From positions 1 to 64,000 of the forward strand of contig MPUH01000283.1 in NCBI GenBank assembly GCA_001970955.1: a stretch of DNA of 64,000 nucleotides, given 5' to 3'. This stretch comes from Stentor coeruleus. Its lineage: Eukaryota; Ciliophora; Heterotrichea; Heterotrichida; Stentoridae. Positions 1 through 9,060 of this stretch are shown here, one piece after another; the first letter of the stretch is position 1; every line of letters starts with the position of its first letter. The translations under genes and the position numbers were made by a program. The notes under the pieces are model-generated. The model did not search any database, was not told where the DNA came from, and saw nothing but the letters and a program-made list of their open reading frames with translations.

Positions 1-40
1 ATAATTATTAGATATTTGAGTCTAAAATAGTATATTAATC

Positions 41-313
41 TTAATTAATCTCATTTAGACTTCCAAATCTTTTAATATCTATCTCACTGAATTGTGCCTT
101 GCAATTTCTACAATTTGTATTTTCTGATTTTTTTTGGCAAAAGAAACAAATATCTGCAGCACAACAATTTTTTTCAATCATAAACTTTCTTTCAATCACA
201 TTCTGACAATTACTGCAAGTTGCAAAGATTTGATTTTTTATAGCTTTTAGTGCTGAAAGCTCTAAATTATCTTTACAAGAAGGGCATCTTAAAGTCTTCC
301 AGGCTCCTATTTG
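41..313 (-). pseudogene. Zinc-knuckle fragment, RBR/IBR-like
   Basis: Open frame of about 90 codons with no start codon; an in-frame TGA lies just upstream. It is full of paired cysteines: CPSC, then CSNC, CC...CFFC and CRNC, a spacing like the IBR and RING2 parts of RBR ubiquitin ligases. It lies directly after the neighbouring RING-like frame at 358-989, in a different frame. A similar LRCP-x-C peptide occurs in both parts, so this may be the tail of the same gene or a second, duplicated copy. No 15-nt GT-AG intron would join them. I treat it as a broken or mis-assembled gene part. Exact function unknown. Confidence 0.35.
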
Positions 314-357
314 TCAATTATAAGATATCATAAGATCTTTATATATCTAAAACAAAA

Positions 358-989
358 TCATGAGGTAGAAGATTCTTTTGATTTCCCCCCGAGGAAACCA
401 ATTCCATTTCTATATTTCGAAGCTTCTTGACTAACTGTTTGACATCCACAAACTTTACAAGAAGGACTATTTTTCAAAAGTTTTAATCCACAAAACATAC
501 ACAAATGTTGGCACGTATAATAAAATGTATTAATAGTCCTTTTCATCCCACAACCTTGGCATTCAATCTTTTCTTCTACATCTTCTAAATTTTCTCTAGG
601 TTTCAATACATTAGGGAAGATTTTAATAAGAATTTTCCTACAATCTTTTGGTGTTAAAGTAGTATAGCATTCTGGACATCTTAATGTACTTCAATTTTCA
701 CAAACTCATCAGATTTTTTTTCTTCACTACATATGTAACTATTTATGCAAGGTAAGCAAATTCTATGTTTGCATGAAAGGTTTAAGTAATATTTTTCTTT
801 TTTGCAGTTTCCACAGTATAAAGAGTTTACAAGATTGTTGTAAATTGGCGATGTATTCAATCCAGATCGGGAGAGAATTTCAAGAGTTTCAGCCAAATTT
901 GTATAATCTGTATCAAAGTTCCGAGCTTTTTGGCTGGATGAAAGAATCTCTGCTGTTTGAAGAAGGAGGAGTGCAAGGTTTTGATCCAT
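358..989 (-). pseudogene. RING/RBR-like zinc-finger protein, frame-interrupted
   Basis: Two adjacent frames together look like one zinc-finger protein. The first (start ATG at 989, 102 codons) carries a RING pattern: CGNC, then CKHRICLPC, ending in TAA at 681-683. A shifted frame supplies the missing last pair (LRCPEC) and continues to a second finger with CQGC, CQHLCMFC and CKVCGC, ending at a TGA at 358-360. RING plus further Cys-rich fingers is typical of RBR ubiquitin ligases, so a ubiquitin-transfer role is an inference. The shift is by one base and no 15-nt intron explains it, so this is a pseudogene, a sequencing indel, or an unusual frameshift. Confidence 0.45.
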
Positions 990-1012
990 ATTATACTTAT
1001 TATGAAGTTTAA

Positions 1013-1667
1013 TTTTATTCGTAGTCAGAATAATTTATGATAAAATTTAGTGTTAGATAAAAATATGTGAGATTTTATAAGAAAAAATACTTAGGATTGG
1101 GTAGTATTGCTAATAGAAAATAAGGAAATTAGAGATTTATTTAGAATAAGCTGTTGTTAAAAGGCAAATATTTTAATGTGTAAATCTATGAGTAATATGA
1201 TGGTATTAAATATGCTAAAATATTTTTATGAAGAGTTTATGATGTTTTCTTTTTGGCTAAAGTAATTTTTAGTAGCAAAACTATGTAAATTAAGATAATC
1301 AATTTAGTATCGGCTTTACTTAATCATTTCGATTCGATATAAGATACATCAGAAATTGTATAAGACAATATATTTTTAGCTTTTATAATATATAAACTTG
1401 TAGAGTCTAATGAATTAGATTCAAAATATTTTATTTATAAAATAGTGAATGACTGTGTAAATAAAAAATTATTAATATCTAGTTGATAAGGACTTATGAA
1501 AAACTATACTTTATTAAAAAAACAAATTATTGATTCATTTCCTACAACTAACCCCCTCAGATCAAAGTTCTTCTATTTTAACTCTTCTCTAACTTTCTCT
1601 CTTTCTTAAAATTCTTCTCCCCAAAAATGTACCATACTTTATAAAACATATAAGTTTGGCCTGATAA
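1013..1667. other. Intergenic spacer
   Basis: AT-rich spacer between divergent units. No frame, RNA gene or repeat that I can support. Confidence 0.6.
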
Positions 1668-2222
1668 ATGTCCGAAAAATTGTCATGTCCATACAATAAA
1701 AGCCATACTATAACAGCAGAGAAGTTCATCTATCATGTAACGAAATGCGGTAAAAGGCACCCTGAGGCAAAGGAGATTCAGTGTCCTTACAATTCAGAGC
1801 ATTTTGTCCCCCCCTCTTACTATTCACACCATATTATGCAAGAATGCGAACAGCGTCCTTAACAATTTGAATTGGATAAAATAGTAGAGTATAATCAAGC
1901 AAAAAATGAACGAAAGAAAGAAGAGAAAAAATTCAAGCCTAAAGGGGATAAAAATCATAAAAAATCTCCGAAAAAACATGAACCTCACGTTCCAGAGAAT
2001 GTTGTTTCTGAGAATTTATCTATTCCAGATACTCAGTCTGAAACTTGTATTGAGAGAAATGAAGTGAAGAAAGGAGAAGGGTTTGTATTGCTTAAAGCGA
2101 AAATTACTTCAAAAGAAGAAGAGGCGAAGAAAGAAGAGAAAAGAAAGCAAGAATTAGAAGAGAAGGAGAAAAGAGACTTAGAGGAAAAAAGAAAAAATGA
2201 CTGTCAAAGCCAAATATTCTAA
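1668..2222 (+). CDS. GTSF1-like CHHC zinc-finger protein (in-frame TAA)
   Basis: The first 64 codons hold two CHHC zinc fingers (CPYN-x2-H...H-x3-C twice, with YHVTKC and SHHIMQEC) that closely follow the gametocyte-specific factor 1 (GTSF1/Asterix) family. Members of this family are cofactors of PIWI-clade Argonautes; the related U11-48K finger binds 5' splice sites. A TAA at 1860-1862 ends this frame, but the same frame stays open for another 119 codons with a lysine/glutamate-rich charged tail, ending at TAA 2220-2222. The tail is what a GTSF1-type protein would be expected to carry. The internal stop is followed by CAA TTT, close to the CARYYA readthrough context. Readthrough, a base error (CAA to TAA) or a true short form are all possible. 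A small-RNA role is inferred from family only. Confidence 0.7.
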
Positions 2223-2480
2223 GATCTAGTTTAAGTGATTGAAAATTATATGTTTTTGATGTTATGAATAGATGATGATACTTAGTAATAGATCTTATCA
2301 ATAGATTAACTTAAACAAAATAATTTTTCCAGAGTAAAAGCAATGCAATAAATTTTTAGGAATATATAAAGTTATAGATAATTTGGGAAAATTGTTAAAC
2401 TTATAAATACTCAAAAAACACAAAAACTACTATAACTATTAAGCTTTAACCTTATGATTTTCACATATTGAATAAATCTA

Positions 2481-2771
2481 TTAGTAAGTTAAAGACACAG
2501 TATCAGGATTATCAGAGTCTTCAGCTATATCTGCAAGATCATCTTCATCATCTTCATTTTCAATATCACTCCAAGTTAACCCTTCAGCATCTTCACTAGG
2601 CGTTATAAGCGTAAGTTTAAAAAGCTCAGCTATTTGGTCTTCAACCATATCACCTTTCATTTCAGTATAAGTCAAAACACTAGAAAAGACAGGGACAATT
2701 GCCACATCTTCTTCTTCTTGTAGAAAACTTGTATATGCTAAGCTTGAAACCAGCAAAAATAAAATATACAT
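2481..2771 (-). CDS. Small secreted acidic protein
   Basis: A 96-aa product beginning MYILFLLVSSLAYTSFLQ, a clear hydrophobic signal peptide, followed by an acidic chain with a dense Asp/Glu patch (ENEDDEDDLADIAED) near the C terminus. No cysteines or known domain. The start ATG at 2771 has an AT-only upstream context like its neighbours. I do not recognise the family; a secreted, vacuolar or ER-lumen protein is the most that can be inferred. Confidence 0.55.
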   Translation of the reverse strand: MYILFLLVSSLAYTSFLQEEEDVAIVPVFSSVLTYTEMKGDMVEDQIAELFKLTLITPSEDAEGLTWSDIENEDDEDDLADIAEDSDNPDTVSLTY

Positions 2772-3431
2772 TATATCTGCTTGATTTGTAAAATCTATTA
2801 TAATTAATGAATTTTTTTCAATAAGAATAAGACTATTTATTAAACTAATTTTGAAGAAAAGATTATTGTGATATTTTATTTATAGCTTTTATTTTACTTA
2901 AAGTTCTTATTGTGATTTTAGAATAAGATTTTTTATACTTTCTGAGGATTTTAGTATAAGATTAGGATAAGACCTTTATTGTTATGTTTTAAGATATTTA
3001 AATGTAAGATATTAATTTTATTAAAAGAAAGATTGAAGGAGATGATTAGTTATAAAATCATATAAATTAAAATTATTAATTTAATAAAAAGAAAGATTGA
3101 AGGAGATGATTAGTTATAAAATCATATAATTAATATATCCAAACTTCAATACACTTATTTAATTATCTTTTATTATAATGCAAATCTTCTTAAAAAGGAT
3201 AAATCGGGTTGATTTTTAACCAATTTTTCATATCAACTGAATACTATTTTCTATAAATTCTAAGAAAAAAATAAAAGTTTTACTCAAAGATTAAAAAATT
3301 CTATTCAAAAAAAAAATCAATCAATCCACAAGAATAACCAAAAAAACCATATCTCACTAATTCGCATAATATTTTACATCGTATTTCATAAATTATTTAT
3401 ATTTTAAATCTAATCATTTACCAAATATTTT
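2772..3431. other. Intergenic spacer with a tandem repeat
   Basis: No coding potential seen. It contains the two-copy direct repeat listed at 3011-3128. Confidence 0.6.
3011..3128. repeat. Two-copy tandem repeat, period about 64 bp
   Basis: Two nearly identical copies of about 54 bp, both containing GATTGAAGGAGATGATTAG, separated by about 10 bp. Recent local duplication. Confidence 0.8.
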
Positions 3432-4613
3432 TTATTTATTCCTACTAGCTCTAAACTTGGCGATTTCTATAGCATCATAATCTTCTAAAAGTGGAGCTTG
3501 TTCTTCAGATTCTGTCTGTCCTCTAGAAGACAGCCAACCAGAAAGTAAATAAATCCCTCTCGCAGCTAAGAAAATAATAATGCATCCAATAATAACATAA
3601 ACCATCATAATCAACTCATCAGAATTTATAAAAGGTTTTTCTTCACTATTTTCCTCTTCCTCAGGAAAAACCTGATTTTCTAAAAAGCCAATCTGAGAAT
3701 TTTGCGGATCAAAAATAGTCGAATAAGCCACAAGCACAGGGCGTCCTAAAGCCCAAGCTGAGTCTTCATAATAAGTCATAAGAAATTTACAATCATTTTC
3801 CGTGATTTCTGAAAAAAGCAGCCTATGATCAACTGTTAAAGATAAATAGTTTAAAGAAATAGACAAGTCAGGATAATTATCAATTTCGCTACATGGACAA
3901 AGAAGATATTGATAATCAGAAATACTACAAGCAAATTTACTTGAAATAGAAGAAAATATTTTATTCACAGAAGCTTGAGGTCCTATTATATACTCTGATT
4001 CAGGATTTAAATGTGCTGGGAATTCTGAAATAATAACAGTTGTTCCTAAAACCATTCCCCCAATATCAAAACTTGGAATACCTTTAAATGAATAATAGTT
4101 TTCATATATGATATCTGTATTATCTTCAAGTAAAGACAAATCACCTATTTTTAATTCTCCTGTACCGTCTTGATTTAAGTAAAAGGAAAAAGTATTTTGT
4201 GAGATTATTGAAGAATTGATAATGTTAGATAAAAATAAACTTGTGTTTATGTTTAACCCAAGAATCCCATCATTTTGGATTTCCTCATTTTTTTCTAGGT
4301 ATTGAAGATTTGATAATAAGATTTTTTCTTCGAAATCATCTAAATAAAGGTAATCTTGAAAGAAAAAAGTTTGGTTGTTTTGATTTTCGATAAGGAAAGT
4401 TGAAGATTCATTATAAGCGAATTTGGGGTAGATAGTTGTTAACTAATTATATTGTACATTATCACTGAAACTAAGGCTGAGATAAAGTTCTTGCGAAGGA
4501 GTGCCAAGCAAAATTCTAGCATTGCTGAAGTCCTATATGCTATTTACACTTATCGCAAAGGATATATTGGCTGCCTCAGATTGGACTAAAAAATATATGA
4601 TGAGATGCAACAT
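3432..4613 (-). CDS. Pepsin-like (A1) aspartic protease homologue, membrane-anchored, probably inactive
   Basis: Spliced from three exons with two 15-nt introns, 383 aa. It starts with a signal peptide (MLHLIIYFLVQS), then LLGTPSQELYLSLSFSDN, which aligns with the pepsin IGTPPQ...FDTGSS region. Next come DGILGL, FSFYLNQDGTGELKIGDL, and the A1 C-terminal signature WALGRPVLVAYSTIFD...IGF. One transmembrane helix near residue 335 and a short cytosolic tail make it a type I membrane protein like BACE or yapsins. The first catalytic motif DTG is replaced by SDN and the second reads DIG, so it is probably a non-proteolytic relative. Both introns are needed to reach the signal peptide; without them the frame begins only at a TTG. 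Strong family call, function inferred. Confidence 0.85.
4443..4457 (-). other. 15-nt intron (pepsin-like gene, intron 2)
   Basis: On the coding strand GTACAATATAATTAG. Removing it joins SDN to LTTIYPKF and keeps the pepsin alignment; left in, it adds a stop. Confidence 0.9.
4533..4547 (-). other. 15-nt intron (pepsin-like gene, intron 1)
   Basis: On the coding strand GTAAATAGCATATAG. Removing it joins the signal-peptide exon (ending FAIS) to DFSNARILLGTPSQ. Confidence 0.9.
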
Positions 4614-4953
4614 TTTATTATATTGCGTTTAAATGAAGAATAAACAGTTGGTTAGGTAATTTTTTGGAATTGTAGTAAATAGTATGAATTTATATGCAAT
4701 TTAATGTTTTTTCAACTCTTGTTTTTTTAATACGGAAAATCAAAATTTTAATACTTGACTTAAGCTTGCTTAGTATAAAAATTGCTTAGTATTAAGATTG
4801 AATTGTAATTGTATTTTTAAAATCATGCTTTTTATGATTTGAAATAAAGGCATTCTTATTGATGTTAGAATTTAAATAAAATTCATTTTGTTAAATGATT
4901 TTAGTAATTACGTTTAGTAATAATAAATAGAACTTCAATCTCAAAATTATTAA

Positions 4954-4977
4954 TATTAGTTAGGAATTATCGCTTGA
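4954..4977. repeat. 24-nt dispersed motif, copy 1
   Basis: Core TTAGGAATTATCGCTTGA. The full 24 nt is identical to 52945-52968 in another spacer 48 kb away. Nature unknown. Confidence 0.7.
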
Positions 4978-5220
4978 TTATGTTAATTTTATTCTTTTAT
5001 AGTATATTTTCGTGATAAAGTTTTTATTTCTCTGTCGATCTTGATTATTTCTTGTTTTTGTGTTTTTCTCTAAGCGTTTTTTCAAATTCTTCATTCCATA
5101 AAAGATATGTGATAATGAAAAAAATTTAGTTTCTTCATTCGCATATTTTTAAGTCCGTTTTCTATATCTCAAAATTATAACCATATCAAAATAATAAAAA
5201 TGCAACCTTTTGGGTAACCT

Positions 5221-5445
5221 AACTATTAAATTAATAAAAATTTAAATTCAATATAAACCCAATAGCTGGGCCAGTAATCATTAATTCTAGTTTAAATAAA
5301 CTATTAATTTAAATTCAATATAAACTCAATAGCTAAGCCAGTAATCATTAATCCTAATTTAAATAAACTATTAATTTAAATTCAATATAAACCCAATAGC
5401 CAAGCCAGTAATCATTAATCCTAGTTTAAATGAACTATTAATTTC
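5221..5445. repeat. Three-copy tandem repeat, period about 66-70 bp
   Basis: Three copies of a unit containing AATTCAATATAAAC followed by CCAGTAATCATTAAT, with a few substitutions between copies. It ends next to the stop of the CK1-like kinase gene. Confidence 0.85.
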
Positions 5446-5451
5446 AAGTTA

Positions 5452-6471
5452 TTAGTTTATTATTTCTGTCTTATTTCTGTTTTTTTTCATCTGTATAATT
5501 TTTTGTCTAAATCCTTTACTAAAATCTGGAGGTGGGGCAATAATTGTTTCACATTCAATCATGCATAATGTTTTTCTACGAGCTCCAGCAGTTTTTGCCC
5601 TTTTATATGATTTTTTTTTTAGTAGTTTAGGTTCTGTTAAGGCTGGAATTATTTTCTGTTCCTGAACAATCGAATTTTTTAAATTAACTAACTTTTCACG
5701 AATCCAAGAGTAGTTCGGTGCTTGATAATAAGATAAACTTTGAGAATAATTAAATATTTCAAATATCTCAGATGGAAGACCTTTCATAAATTGGTTGAAA
5801 TTAACACTACTTCGTCTGCCAATCATACATTCCAAATTCTTTTTTTCATTTATCCATGGAAGCTCTTTTTTTATTAAATAGATTAACAGTAAGAATAAAC
5901 TTTCAATATCATCACGTCTACTTGCTGAAATTCCGCTCAAAATGTTTTTAGAACAAAATACTAAGTTACCTTTAAAAGCTGTGTCTTCTCGCATGGGTGC
6001 ATGGTGCTTTGTTGCAGAGTCAATATAATTTTTTGACAAGCCATAATCTACCAAATAAAATAATTCTTGGTTGGTTTGGCCTGTTAATATATTATCAGGT
6101 TTTATATCTCGATGAATAAAGCTTAATGTGTGCATAGTTTCTAAAGCTGTTAGCATTTGTAAGCCTAGCTCTAAAATAGAAGAAATGTGAAATGGACGGG
6201 AAATTAAAATATCAGCCAAGGAAGTACCTAAAAGTTCCATAACAAATGCATAGCCTTTTTCAAAATCTCCATTCCAATATAATTTAGGGAAATGGGGACG
6301 GCCAGAAACTGAAGTAAATACTTTGCTTTCAACTGAATAAATACTGTGCATTGAATTTTCAACTAATTTTATAGCTACAGGAGTATTTGTTCTTGTGTCA
6401 GTTCCATTGTATACAGTAGCAAAACTTCCTTTACCTAGTTTCTGTTCGATTTTATATCTGCTACTTATCAT
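5452..6471 (-). CDS. Casein kinase 1-like protein kinase
   Basis: A 339-aa protein with an N-terminal kinase domain: glycine loop LGKGSFATVYNG, VAIK lysine at residue 35, HRDIKPDN near residue 120, DYGLS in place of DFG, and SRRDDIES, which is the CK1-family form of subdomain X. The family phosphorylates Ser/Thr, usually in acidic or primed sites. The C-terminal ~70 residues are basic (KKKSYKRAKTAGARRK). It lacks the usual APE motif, as CK1 kinases do. The DYG in place of DFG is unusual but keeps the metal-binding Asp, so activity is likely. It shares a 103-bp divergent spacer with the WD40 gene. Confidence 0.9.
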   Translation of the reverse strand: MISSRYKIEQKLGKGSFATVYNGTDTRTNTPVAIKLVENSMHSIYSVESKVFTSVSGRPHFPKLYWNGDFEKGYAFVMELLGTSLADILISRPFHISSILELGLQMLTALETMHTLSFIHRDIKPDNILTGQTNQELFYLVDYGLSKNYIDSATKHHAPMREDTAFKGNLVFCSKNILSGISASRRDDIESLFLLLIYLIKKELPWINEKKNLECMIGRRSSVNFNQFMKGLPSEIFEIFNYSQSLSYYQAPNYSWIREKLVNLKNSIVQEQKIIPALTEPKLLKKKSYKRAKTAGARRKTLCMIECETIIAPPPDFSKGFRQKIIQMKKNRNKTEIIN

Positions 6472-6574
6472 TTATATTATAAACTTATTGACACAAATCT
6501 TTGTTTTCAAAGATTTAACTCATGTTACAACTAATAATAATAATTTAAGTGTATAAATTTGAAAGAACCTTCAA

Positions 6575-9046
6575 ATGTCTATAAATTTTAATGAAATCAG
6601 ATGTATTATAATTAAAATTATGGAGTCTCAAAGCATGGATCCGACTATGGAAACAAAAACATTCCAGCTTCCAAGCCTAGTAAGAAAAAAATTAAATGAG
6701 AAAGCCCGGTTTCTAATAAGATTGATAGAAAAAAAACGAAAAAAATCTGTTGATCTTACTATAAGCCTTTCAAAAGCAATTAATGAAGCTTTTAATGAAT
6801 TACATAGTCATTTCAACAAGCATATTGAAATTCTAACATCATTGATTGTTAGCGAGCCTCAAAACGAAGAAGAATACAATGCAGTGATTAAAGTATTATC
6901 AACAAATTACCTTCCTGATGAAGATTTAATTGAGGAATGCAAGATTTCTATAAAAAAAACAGTCAACGCATATAAAATCAGAAAAACACCTATGACCGCA
7001 GTTATAGACAGAACCAAAGAGAATCTCAAAACAGACTTTGGATTAATAGTTGATGGACAACTAGATAAGTTCCTAGCATTAACCCAAACACCTGATCAAA
7101 AATATTTAGTCTCAAGTTCATCAGATAATAACATAACTTTATGGAATTATAAACAAAAATATCAAGAAACAGTATTACAAGGGCATTCTAAACCTGTTAA
7201 TTCCCTTGCTATTAGTACTGATAGTAAATTCATTGTTTCAGGATCAAACGATAATACTGTTAAAGTTTGGAGTCTTGATGATAAAGATATGTATAAAATG
7301 AATTTCCTACATGATAATATAGTTTCTTCAGTTGCAATTGCTAAAGATAATAGTTTTATTGTATCTGGATGCTATGATAATAAAGTTTATGTTTGGAATA
7401 CTTCAAGTAAAGAATTGATAAGCCCATTTGTTGGACATGAAGACAAAGTTTTATGTGTAGCCATCGATAATACAATGGAAATTATCGCTTCAGGATCTAA
7501 AGATAATATGATTCGCATCTGGAAAAAAAATGACAGGACTTTTGCTTTAGTCCTTTTAGGCCATAATTCTCAAGTTAACTGTATCACATTTACTCCTAAT
7601 AATAATTATCTTATATCTGGATCTAAAGATTGTACTGTTCGTATTTGGAAATATAAAGAAAATAATCATCTTATTCAGTTAAATGGACATACTAACTCAG
7701 TTTTAAGTGTTACAACAACTAATAATTCTTTATATGCTATTTCAAGTTCAGTTGATAGAACTATTAGAGTTTGGAATATGCTCACAGCTAATCAAGAAAA
7801 AATATTTATGCAAAAAGGACCTGTTAGAAGTATTTGTATCAGTAATGATGATAAGTATTTAATCGCAACTGATAATAATCTAACAATCTGTTCATATGAT
7901 TTAGAAACTAAAGTTTTGTCTTGGAAAATTGCAAATCATACCACTGAGATTAAAAAAATAGTTGTAAATAGTGATAAATCAGCAGTTATTACTATGAGCC
8001 AAAATGAAATAATAGTTTGGAATGCTTATACAAAAGAACAAGAAGCTGTTATTGATAGATTTAATTCAAGATGTATGAATGTAAGCAAAGATGGATTATA
8101 TTTAGCTTTAGGTTTGGAAAATAAAGGAATTTATGTGTGGAATCTAGCTGAGAAATTACCACATTTAGAAACTTTTGACCATGACGGTGTAGTGAATTGT
8201 ATTTCAATAGCCTCAAACAATTCATTTATAGTTTCAGGATCTTCAGATAATAATGTTATACAATCTGATTTATATAATTTTACTAAGTTTACAGTTTTTG
8301 CAGGTCATACTAATCAGGTTTTATGCGTAACAATTTCTAGCGATAGCCAACTTATAGTATCAGGCTCTGCTGATAAAACTGTTATTGTCTGGAACATATT
8401 TAAAAAAAAATCACAAGCTGTTTTCAAAGATCATAAAGGAGTTGTTACATCTGTAGCTATAACATCAAGTACTCAGTATATCTTTTCAGGTTCTGATGAT
8501 AAACTTGTTATAATGTGGAATTTACTTGAAATGAAAAGTGAACGAGTTTTTGATAATTTTTTTTTACCAATAAAATGCTTAGATCTAGATAATTTTTCAA
8601 AAATTATTGCAGTTGGACTAAAAGATAGCACTATATTTTTTGCTAATATAGAAAATTTTTCTGTTTGGTATAAAAGAAATTTTATAAATGAGTTTAAAGC
8701 GCATAAAGGAGAATTAGTTGGGTTTTCTTTTGGCCAAAATTCAGAAATGCTTATTTCACTTTCAATGGATGGGTCGCTAAAATTATGGGATGTGCAAAAA
8801 GCAAAAAATATATCAGAATATACTGTTCAAAATGAATTGAATTATGGCTTAGCGTATGATAATAAACTTTCACGCGTTTATCTTCTTTCTCAGTATGGAG
8901 GAGTAATGATATTTAGTGCTGAAAATCTGAAATTAATATCTTTTGAGAAAATATTTGATAAAACTCTGATGAAAAACGTTATTATAGCTTATCCAGAAAT
9001 GAAGGAATTTATTAGAAGTGAGATTGGAAAAGAAGGAATAGTTTAA
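6575..9046 (+). CDS. WD40-repeat protein
   Basis: 823 aa. The first ~150 residues are helical and charged; from there to about residue 790 there are more than a dozen WD40 repeats with the GH...V..V......I.SGS.D..V.VW pattern (for example SGSNDNTVKVWSL, SGSADKTVIVWNI, SGSDDKLVIMWNL). That number suggests two propellers acting as a protein-interaction scaffold. No catalytic domain. The ATG at 6575 is the first in frame; a later ATG (MESQS) is possible. The stop lies 14 bp from the convergent neighbour. Confidence 0.9.
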   Translation: MSINFNEIRCIIIKIMESQSMDPTMETKTFQLPSLVRKKLNEKARFLIRLIEKKRKKSVDLTISLSKAINEAFNELHSHFNKHIEILTSLIVSEPQNEEEYNAVIKVLSTNYLPDEDLIEECKISIKKTVNAYKIRKTPMTAVIDRTKENLKTDFGLIVDGQLDKFLALTQTPDQKYLVSSSSDNNITLWNYKQKYQETVLQGHSKPVNSLAISTDSKFIVSGSNDNTVKVWSLDDKDMYKMNFLHDNIVSSVAIAKDNSFIVSGCYDNKVYVWNTSSKELISPFVGHEDKVLCVAIDNTMEIIASGSKDNMIRIWKKNDRTFALVLLGHNSQVNCITFTPNNNYLISGSKDCTVRIWKYKENNHLIQLNGHTNSVLSVTTTNNSLYAISSSVDRTIRVWNMLTANQEKIFMQKGPVRSICISNDDKYLIATDNNLTICSYDLETKVLSWKIANHTTEIKKIVVNSDKSAVITMSQNEIIVWNAYTKEQEAVIDRFNSRCMNVSKDGLYLALGLENKGIYVWNLAEKLPHLETFDHDGVVNCISIASNNSFIVSGSSDNNVIQSDLYNFTKFTVFAGHTNQVLCVTISSDSQLIVSGSADKTVIVWNIFKKKSQAVFKDHKGVVTSVAITSSTQYIFSGSDDKLVIMWNLLEMKSERVFDNFFLPIKCLDLDNFSKIIAVGLKDSTIFFANIENFSVWYKRNFINEFKAHKGELVGFSFGQNSEMLISLSMDGSLKLWDVQKAKNISEYTVQNELNYGLAYDNKLSRVYLLSQYGGVMIFSAENLKLISFEKIFDKTLMKNVIIAYPEMKEFIRSEIGKEGIV

Positions 9047-9060
9047 GTAATAGAAATTAG

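Larger units (their letters stand above)
4614..5451. other. Intergenic spacer with repeats
   Basis: No gene seen. It holds a 24-nt motif shared with 52945-52968 and the three-copy repeat at 5221-5445. Confidence 0.6.

Noticed and set aside
773-1012. Plus-strand open frame over the RING-like region
   Set aside because: Antisense shadow of the Cys-rich minus-strand frame; no domain.
2104-2301. Minus-strand frame opposite the GTSF1-like tail
   Set aside because: Low-complexity mirror of Lys/Glu codons.
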